From Streptomyces sp. NBC_00271 (GTDB lineage Bacteria; Actinomycetota; Actinomycetes; Streptomycetales; Streptomycetaceae), in NCBI RefSeq assembly GCF_036178845.1, contig NZ_CP108070.1:2356001-2420000 (forward strand): a stretch of DNA of 64,000 nucleotides. The letters run 5' to 3'. A program made the position numbers and the translations under genes. Below, piece after piece: positions 58,747 through 64,000 of the stretch (the stretch's first letter is position 1; every line of letters starts with the position of its first letter). The notes beneath the pieces were generated by a model, which did not search any database, had not been told where the DNA came from, and saw nothing but the letters and a program-made list of their open reading frames with translations.

Positions 58747-60600
58747 ATGCAGATTCAAGACCTTCCCTATCCCGACCCGGGTGTGCCGGACGCACGCTCG
58801 GGTCCCCGATTCCTGTGGTGGCTCGGCCGGAATCAGCTCGGCGGGCAGTTCAAGGCCCTTGCCTGGGGACTGCTGCACTTCGTGGCCGTCTCCGGGCTGC
58901 CGTTCTGCGTCGGCCTCGCCGTCCAGGCAGTCGTCGACCGCTCCGGCACCCGACTCGCCCTGACCGGTGGGCTGCTGGCGCTGTGCGGCGCCTGCATCGC
59001 GCTGGGCGACACCATGCTGCACCGCGCCGCGGTCACCAACTGGATCACCGCCGCCGCGCGCGTCCAGCAGTTGCTGGCCCACAAGACCGCCCAGTTGGGC
59101 TCCGCCCTGACCCGACGTGTCGCGGCCGGCGAGGTCGTCGCGGTCTCGACCGGCGACGTCGAGAAGATCGGCTGGTTCGTGGAGGCCCTGTCGCGGTTCG
59201 CGGCGGCCGCCCTGACCGTCGTGCTGGTCTGTGTCGGCCTGGTCGTCTACCAGCCCGCGCTCGGCGTACTCGTCGTGGTGGGTGTGCCCGTCCTGGCGCT
59301 CGCCGTACTGCCGTTGCTGCCCCGTGCCACCCGGCGCGCGGACTTCCAGCGCGAGAAGGCCGGCCGCGCCACCGAGCTGGCCTCGGACACCGTCGCGGGC
59401 CTGCGCGTGCTGCGCGGCATCGGCGGCGAGGAACTGTTCCTCGACCGCTACCGCCGCGCCTCCCAGGAGGTCCGCCGCGCGGCCGTGCGCAGCGCCCGGA
59501 TGTGGTCGCTGATCTCGGCCATCCAGGTGCTGTTGCCCGGCCTGCTGATGATCGCCATCATCTGGCGCGGCGTTCACCTCGCCCGCGACGGCCGGATCAC
59601 GGTCGGTGAACTCGTCACCGTGTACAGCGCGGTCATGCTGCTCACGTACCCATTGCGACACTTCGAGGAGATCGCGATGGCCTACTCCTTCTCCCGCCCG
59701 TCCGCCAAGCGCGCCGCCCGGGTGCTGTCCCTGGAACGGGCCATGGACAGCGGCGGATCGCGCTCGGCCGAGGTGCCGGCCGGTGATCTGTACGACCCCG
59801 CGACCGGGCTGCTCGCGCCCGCCGGGCGGCTCACCGCCGTGGTGTGCGGCGACCCGGACGCGGCGGGTGTGCTCGCCGCGCGGCTGGGTGGCCACCCCAC
59901 GGAGGGGGGAACCTCGGTGCTCCTCGGAGGCGTACCTCTCGACGACTTGCCGCTCGACTCCGCCCGTACGGCCGTCCTCGTCCAGGACAAGGACCCGGTG
60001 CTGCTGTCCGGCTCGCTGCGCGAGCTGCTCGACGTGCCTTCCTCGGGTCTTGTCAGCGCCGAGGCCGCACTGACCGCCGCGCAGTGCGGCGACGTCCTGG
60101 ACGCGCTCACCCAGGGTTCGTTGGACGCCGGGGACCCGATGGAGGCCCGCATCACCGAACGCGGACGCTCCCTCTCCGGCGGCCAGCGCCAGCGCCTGGC
60201 CCTGGCCCGGTCGCTGATCACGGACCCCGAAGTGCTGGTCCTCGACGAGCCGACCTCCGCGGTCGACTCGCACACCGAGGCCCGGATCGCCGACGGTGTG
60301 CGCGCCTTGCGCGCCGGACGCACGACGGTCGTCCTCACCTCCTCGCCGCTGCTCCTGGACCACGCGGACCGGGTCGTTCTGGTGCACGAGGGCGAGGTCG
60401 TGGCGGTCGGCGTCCACCGCGAGCTGGTACGCGGTGAGCCGCGGTACCGGGCCGTGGTGACCCGGGAGACCGATGACGAGGCCGCGCGAAGCGGTGTGCG
60501 GGAAGAGGACGGGCCCGCGCGGAGCCACGTGCGGGAAGAAGACGAGGCCGGCCTGGGCGGCGTACTGAAGGAACTGGAAGAAATCGAGGAGACCGCATGA
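58747..60600 (+). CDS. ABC exporter half-transporter with degenerate Walker A
   Basis: 617 residues: six-helix membrane domain (about 35-325) then an ATPase domain. Walker A is lost: 'AVVCGDPDAAGVLAARL' has no GK[S/T]. The signature 'LSGGQRQRLALARSL' and Walker B 'EVLVLDEPTSAVD' are intact, and the H-loop His is replaced ('LTSSPLLL'). A charged C-terminal tail of ~45 residues ('VREEDGPARSHVREEDEAG') contains a short direct repeat. The stop overlaps the next start (ATGA). It forms a heterodimer with the 60597 protein, where only one composite ATP site would be catalytic. Confidence 0.9.
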   Translation: MQIQDLPYPDPGVPDARSGPRFLWWLGRNQLGGQFKALAWGLLHFVAVSGLPFCVGLAVQAVVDRSGTRLALTGGLLALCGACIALGDTMLHRAAVTNWITAAARVQQLLAHKTAQLGSALTRRVAAGEVVAVSTGDVEKIGWFVEALSRFAAAALTVVLVCVGLVVYQPALGVLVVVGVPVLALAVLPLLPRATRRADFQREKAGRATELASDTVAGLRVLRGIGGEELFLDRYRRASQEVRRAAVRSARMWSLISAIQVLLPGLLMIAIIWRGVHLARDGRITVGELVTVYSAVMLLTYPLRHFEEIAMAYSFSRPSAKRAARVLSLERAMDSGGSRSAEVPAGDLYDPATGLLAPAGRLTAVVCGDPDAAGVLAARLGGHPTEGGTSVLLGGVPLDDLPLDSARTAVLVQDKDPVLLSGSLRELLDVPSSGLVSAEAALTAAQCGDVLDALTQGSLDAGDPMEARITERGRSLSGGQRQRLALARSLITDPEVLVLDEPTSAVDSHTEARIADGVRALRAGRTTVVLTSSPLLLDHADRVVLVHEGEVVAVGVHRELVRGEPRYRAVVTRETDDEAARSGVREEDGPARSHVREEDEAGLGGVLKELEEIEETA

Positions 60601-62378
60601 TCGGCCTGGCCCCACCGGCCTACGACCCGGCGGCCCCGACGACGGCGCACACCCTGCCCGTCGGTGCCCCCGCGACCGTACGCGCCTACGTGATCGAACT
60701 CTTCCGGCGGCACCGTCGGGCCTTCCTGCTGCTCATCGCCGCCAACACGGTGGCCGTGGTGGCCTCGATGGCCGGCCCCTACCTGTTGGGCTCGATCGTC
60801 GAGCGGGTCTCGGACCACGCGCGGGAGCTCCATCTGGAGCGCACCGCCGCGCTGTTCGCCGTCGCACTCGTCGTGCAGGCCGTGTTCGTACGCGAGGTGC
60901 GGCTGCGCGGGGCCGTGCTCGGCGAGCGGATGCTGGCCGATCTGCGCGAGGACTTCCTCGTACGGTCGGTCGGGCTGCCACCCGGCATCCTCGAGCGGGC
61001 CGGCACGGGCGACCTGCTGTCCCGCATCACCACGGACATCGACCGGCTCGCCAACGCGATGCGCGAAGCCGTACCGCAGCTCGCCATCGGCGTGGTGTGG
61101 GTGGCCCTGCTGCTCGGCGGGCTCGCCGTGACCGCCCCACCGCTGGCCCCCGCCGTACTGGTCGCCGTGCCCATCCTGCTGATCGGCTGCCGCTGGTACT
61201 TCAAGCGCGCACCGTCCGCCTACCGCTCCGAGGCCGCCGGCTACGCCGCGGTCGCCGCCGCCCTCGCCGAGACCGTGGACGCGGGCCACACCGTCGAGGC
61301 GCACCGCCTGGGCGAGCGTCGCATCGAGCTGTCGGAGCGCCGGATCAAGGAGTGGACGGCCTGGGAGCGCTACACGCTCTGGCTGCGCACGGTGCTCTTC
61401 CCGGTCATCGGGGTCACGCACGTGATGATCCTCTGCTCGGTCCTGATGATCGGCGGGGTCTTCGTCCTTCAGGGCTGGATCGGTGTGGGGCAGCTGACGA
61501 CGGGGGCGCTCATCGCGCAGATGCTCGTCGATCCGGTGGGTCTGATCCTGCGCTGGTACGACGAGCTGCAGGTCGCCCAGGTGTCGCTGGGCCGGCTGGT
61601 CGGTGTCCGGGACATCGAGCCCGACGCGGGCGACCCGGAGATGGTCCCGGACGGACGGGACGTGCGCGCGGACGAGGTGCGCTTCGGCTACCGGGCCGGG
61701 GTGGACGTGCTGCGCGAGGTCTCCCTGGAGGTCGCCCCGGGCACCCGACTCGCGCTGGTCGGACCGTCCGGCGCGGGCAAGTCCACCCTTGGCCGACTGC
61801 TCGCCGGGATCTACGCGCCCCGGGACGGCCGCGTCACGCTCGGCGGTGCCGAACTGTCCCGGATGCCCGCCGAGGCGGTCCGCTCCCACGTGGCCCTGGT
61901 CAACCAGGAGCACCACGTCTTCGTAGGCTCCCTGCGCGACAACCTGCTGCTCGCCAGGACGGGAGCGGTCGACGCCGAGCTGTGGGCAGCGCTCGGGGCG
62001 GTCGACGCGGAGGGCTGGGCGCGGGCGCTGGACGACGGTCTGGACACCGAGGTCGGCTCGGGCGGGCTCGCGCTCACCCCGGCCCAGGCTCAGCAGATCG
62101 CCCTGGCCCGGCTGGTCCTCGCCGATCCGCACACCCTGGTCCTGGACGAAGCGACCTCGCTGCTCGACCCGCGCGCGGCCCGTCACCTGGAACGCTCGCT
62201 GGCCCGCGTCCTCGACGGACGCACCGTCGTCGCCATCGCCCACCGGCTGCACACCGCCCACGACGCGGACGTCATCGCCGTCGTGGAGAACGGCCGGATC
62301 AGTGAGCTGGGCAGTCACGACGAGCTGGTCGCGGCGGACGGCGCCTACGCGGCGCTGTGGAGGTCCTGGCACGGGTGA
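60597..62378 (+). CDS. ABC exporter half-transporter with degenerate signature motif
   Basis: 593 residues. Membrane domain about 25-315; ATPase domain has intact Walker A 'LVGPSGAGKSTLGRLLAGIY', Walker B 'LVLDEATSLLD' and H-loop 'IAHRLHTAHD'. The signature is changed from LSGGQ to 'LTPAQAQQIALARL'. It complements the partner at 58747 exactly: this subunit supplies Walker A, Walker B and His, the partner supplies LSGGQ. It is coupled to the partner by a four-base overlap. Substrate unknown; drugs or lipids are usual for this TM287/288-like arrangement. Confidence 0.92.
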   Translation: MIGLAPPAYDPAAPTTAHTLPVGAPATVRAYVIELFRRHRRAFLLLIAANTVAVVASMAGPYLLGSIVERVSDHARELHLERTAALFAVALVVQAVFVREVRLRGAVLGERMLADLREDFLVRSVGLPPGILERAGTGDLLSRITTDIDRLANAMREAVPQLAIGVVWVALLLGGLAVTAPPLAPAVLVAVPILLIGCRWYFKRAPSAYRSEAAGYAAVAAALAETVDAGHTVEAHRLGERRIELSERRIKEWTAWERYTLWLRTVLFPVIGVTHVMILCSVLMIGGVFVLQGWIGVGQLTTGALIAQMLVDPVGLILRWYDELQVAQVSLGRLVGVRDIEPDAGDPEMVPDGRDVRADEVRFGYRAGVDVLREVSLEVAPGTRLALVGPSGAGKSTLGRLLAGIYAPRDGRVTLGGAELSRMPAEAVRSHVALVNQEHHVFVGSLRDNLLLARTGAVDAELWAALGAVDAEGWARALDDGLDTEVGSGGLALTPAQAQQIALARLVLADPHTLVLDEATSLLDPRAARHLERSLARVLDGRTVVAIAHRLHTAHDADVIAVVENGRISELGSHDELVAADGAYAALWRSWHG

Positions 62379-62645
62379 GGGTGCCCTGCCGGTGCGGTCC
62401 GCGCTCGTGTGCGGCAGCGGTCGCACCGGCGCCCGGGACCTGCCTCCGCGGGCGGGCCCGTACCGCCTCGGACCGTGTGGCGTTGCGCAGTGCCGAACCG
62501 GAGTGGAAGGCTGGATATCGGCACCGGCTCGGGGAACGCCCGGGAACCACCCGGTTCGCGAAGGGCGAAGCCTGTGTCGAGTGGCCCGCGCGCCCGCCGT
62601 CGAGCGCGGTGGGATCGGGCTCGCCCGCATCACCTGGAGGTACCC

Positions 62646-63116
62646 GTGAACAGCGTCGACGGATGGGGAGACGACGTCTACCAGCCCGACGGATCCGAGG
62701 TACAGGACGACGCGGGGCTGCTCGACTCCGAGGACACCCTGCTCTCCGACGGTGTCGGTGACCCGCTCGACCGGGGTTGGTCCCCGCCGGAGCGGCCGTG
62801 GGCGGTGGAGCACTCCGGGGTGACCGCCGCGGAGCGCCGCCAGGGCGAGACCCTGGACCAGCGCCTCGCGGAGGAGATGCCCGACGTCGCGGAGCCGGAC
62901 GGGGACGGCATCGGAGACTGCCAGGGCACCGACGGCGAAGCCTGGGACAACGAAGTGGGCGCGAGCCGCTCCGGTCGTCTCGTCGCCCCCAATGAGGGAG
63001 CGCACGAGGACGACGAGAGCGGGCTGATCGCCACCGACGTCGGCATCGACGGGGCCGCGGCCTCGGCCGAGGAGGCCGCGATGCACATCGTCGACGAGGA
63101 CACCGCGTCCGGCTGA
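62646..63116 (+). CDS. DUF5709 family protein
   Basis: 156-residue very acidic soluble protein, Asp/Glu-rich with few aromatics: 'GWGDDVYQPDGSEVQDDAGLLDSEDTL', 'VGDPLDRGWSPPERPWAVEHSGVTAAERRQGETLDQRLAEEMPDV' and 'SAEEAAMHIVDED'. This pattern is that of the actinobacterial DUF5709 family, of unknown function. GTG 62646 has GGAGG six bases upstream. The 267-base gap before it presumably holds its promoter. It is 33 bases upstream of the L31 gene and may be co-transcribed. Confidence 0.85.
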   Translation: MNSVDGWGDDVYQPDGSEVQDDAGLLDSEDTLLSDGVGDPLDRGWSPPERPWAVEHSGVTAAERRQGETLDQRLAEEMPDVAEPDGDGIGDCQGTDGEAWDNEVGASRSGRLVAPNEGAHEDDESGLIATDVGIDGAAASAEEAAMHIVDEDTASG

Positions 63117-63149
63117 CCGGCCCCCGCCCCTCTCCCCCAAGGAGCACCC

Positions 63150-63425
63150 ATGCAGCAGGACAAGCACCCCGACTACCACTCCGTCGTCTTCCGCGACCGC
63201 GCCGCCGGGTACGCGTTCCTCACCCGGTCCACCGCGACGAGCGACCAGACCATCGAGTGGGACGACGGCGAGACCTACCCGGTCGTCGACGTCGAGATCT
63301 CCTCGGAGAGCCACCCCTTCTACACGGGCAAGGCCCGGACCGTGGACTCGGAGGGCCGGATCGCACAGTTCGAGAGGCGGTACGGGGGTGCGGGGCAGGG
63401 AGCGGACAAGGACGGGTCGGCTTGA
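63150..63425 (+). CDS. rpmE2: Ribosomal protein L31 type B (zinc-free)
   Basis: 91 residues matching type B bL31 throughout: '[76 protein letters not shown]'. There is no Cys, so the zinc ribbon of the type A paralog is absent. Such paralogs replace the zinc form during zinc starvation and are usually Zur-repressed; I see no obvious Zur box just upstream. ATG 63150 follows AAGGAG. The C-terminal ~12 residues are variable. Confidence 0.95.
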   Translation: MQQDKHPDYHSVVFRDRAAGYAFLTRSTATSDQTIEWDDGETYPVVDVEISSESHPFYTGKARTVDSEGRIAQFERRYGGAGQGADKDGSA

Positions 63426-63455
63426 GGGGTTGCCCTCCGCGCTCGGGCGCAAGGA

Positions 63456-63517
63456 GCTGACGCTCCTCCTCGGGCCTGCGGGGCTGACGCTCCTCCTCGG
63501 GCGTGCGGGGCTGACGC
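63456..63517 (+). repeat. 27-bp direct repeat, about 2.3 copies
   Basis: Units GCTGACGCTCCTCCTCGGGC plus seven bases at 63456-63482 and 63483-63509, then a partial diverged copy. It lies between the stops of rpmE2 and the converging hydrolase gene. Confidence 0.75.
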
Positions 63518-63523
63518 GCTGGC

Positions 63524-64000
63524 TCAGATGACGTTGAGCGCCGCCGCGCAGCCCACTCCTCCGAGCAGCATGAAGACCGGCATGAGCACCTTGAGCTCGA
63601 CCCAACTGCCGGCGCGGAAGCGCATCGCCTTGGGCGGGCCGATCGGGTACCAGCGCTTGCGGCCGATCGGGATGGGCCACAGGACCGGGCAGCCGGACAC
63701 CGTGAGCGCGTCGCCGATGTCGTGCACCAGAGCGCCCAGGACGATCGGCAGGCCGAGCCACAGGTACTCCTGGCCCGGCGCGGTGAACAGCCAGTCCGAA
63801 CCGTTGCCCGGCTTGTCCAGGACTCCGGCGAGGATCCAGGCGCTGGTCGCGGCCAGCAGCCAGACCAGGACGTCGCTGCTGGAGCCGCGGGCGGCCCGCC
63901 ACAGCAGTCCCTCGATCGCGAGCACCATGTGCACGAAGAGGATGGCCAGGACCGCCCAGCGGCCACCTGTGATCGCGAGGACCGCGGTGCCCGCGCCGAT
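63524..64000 (-). CDS. Membrane-bound metal-dependent hydrolase-like protein, start outside the window
   Basis: At least 158 residues of a YdjM/LexA-binding-inner-membrane-hydrolase-like protein: hydrophobic segments near 'WAVLAILFVHMVLAIEGLLW', 'DVLVWLLAATSAWILAGVLDKPG', 'EYLWLGLPIVLGALVHDIGDALTVSGCPVLWPIPIGRKRWYPIGPPKAMRF' and a last helix. The 'HDIGDALT..G..VLWPI' block corresponds to the family's metal-binding His/Asp region ('HxxLDxxTxxG'). The frame is open to the right edge without a supported start, so the N-terminus lies beyond 64000. Function unknown. Confidence 0.82.
   Translation of the reverse strand: MGAGTAVLAITGGRWAVLAILFVHMVLAIEGLLWRAARGSSSDVLVWLLAATSAWILAGVLDKPGNGSDWLFTAPGQEYLWLGLPIVLGALVHDIGDALTVSGCPVLWPIPIGRKRWYPIGPPKAMRFRAGSWVELKVLMPVFMLLGGVGCAAALNVI

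Noticed and set aside
62379..63149. Zur box ahead of DUF5709/rpmE2
   Set aside because: No TGAAAATGATTTTCA-like palindrome could be found by eye, so zinc control is not claimed from sequence.
63456..63517. Repeat considered as part of a mobile element or attachment site
   Set aside because: Only about two copies of a 27-bp unit, no integrase, no tRNA; a simple intergenic minisatellite is the plain explanation.
59682..63902. A 4.2-kb open frame on the minus strand across the ABC exporter pair, DUF5709 and L31
   Set aside because: It is the mirror of well-supported plus-strand genes; long antisense frames are normal at this GC content. Its translation is Gly/Arg/Gln-rich with no domain.

Overview
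The window is very GC-rich, with GTG starts, strong third-position GC bias and many divergent regulator/target pairs. It carries typical actinobacterial families (DUF5709, GPP34, CsbD, zinc-free ribosomal protein L31, a ydaO c-di-AMP riboswitch ahead of an NlpC/P60 gene, and a short 'HIDLLRVAS..CR' leader peptide ahead of sulfonate transport genes). All of this points to a Streptomyces chromosome. I saw no rRNA, tRNA, CRISPR array, insertion sequence or prophage. Most start codons were chosen from Shine-Dalgarno spacing and family alignment from memory; no database search was possible.

Layout. 1-7.6 kb holds housekeeping and envelope genes: a truncated OmpR-type response regulator, a membrane-anchored diacylglycerol-kinase-like protein, a c-di-AMP riboswitch with an NlpC/P60 protein that has lost its catalytic cysteine, a hypothetical protein, GPP34, CsbD and a secreted GDSL esterase. 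7.6-10.9 kb holds an SDR, tautomerase and DHA2 efflux operon, divergent from an ArsR-type regulator with a visible operator. 10.9-24.0 kb is the most interesting part. A seven-gene minus-strand operon (aldo/keto reductase, GH3-family adenylating enzyme, alpha/beta hydrolase with a Cys nucleophile, enolase-superfamily enzyme, ThDP enzyme, FAH-like enzyme, PapA-like acyltransferase) diverges from a single-module type I polyketide synthase (KS-AT-degenerate DH-ACP). I propose this is an uncharacterised biosynthetic gene cluster, followed by a TetR regulator.

25-30 kb carries a TetR regulator divergent from an SMP-30 lactonase, SDR, PLP aldolase-like and SDR operon, with a perfect 13-bp inverted-repeat operator. 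30-40.6 kb holds an HxlR-controlled SDR and NTF2 pair, an MFS exporter, a class-A beta-lactamase-like protein, membrane proteins, an SDR/aldo-keto reductase/TetR set and a dienelactone hydrolase. 40.6-46.4 kb holds an RHS-repeat remnant beside an intact possible immunity gene, a Lys-rich coiled-coil/winged-helix protein, a DEAD-box helicase, an N5-(carboxyethyl)ornithine synthase-like enzyme and YjbQ.

46.5-50.7 kb is a sulfonate-type ABC uptake operon with a 27-residue leader peptide and a flavin monooxygenase. 50.8-58.4 kb holds an MltG-like protein, an ABC exporter divergent from MarR, a dicarboxylate symporter, a secreted PNGase-A-like amidase and an L,D-transpeptidase lipoprotein. 58.7-64 kb holds an asymmetric heterodimeric ABC exporter, DUF5709, RpmE2 and the end of a membrane-bound metal-dependent hydrolase.
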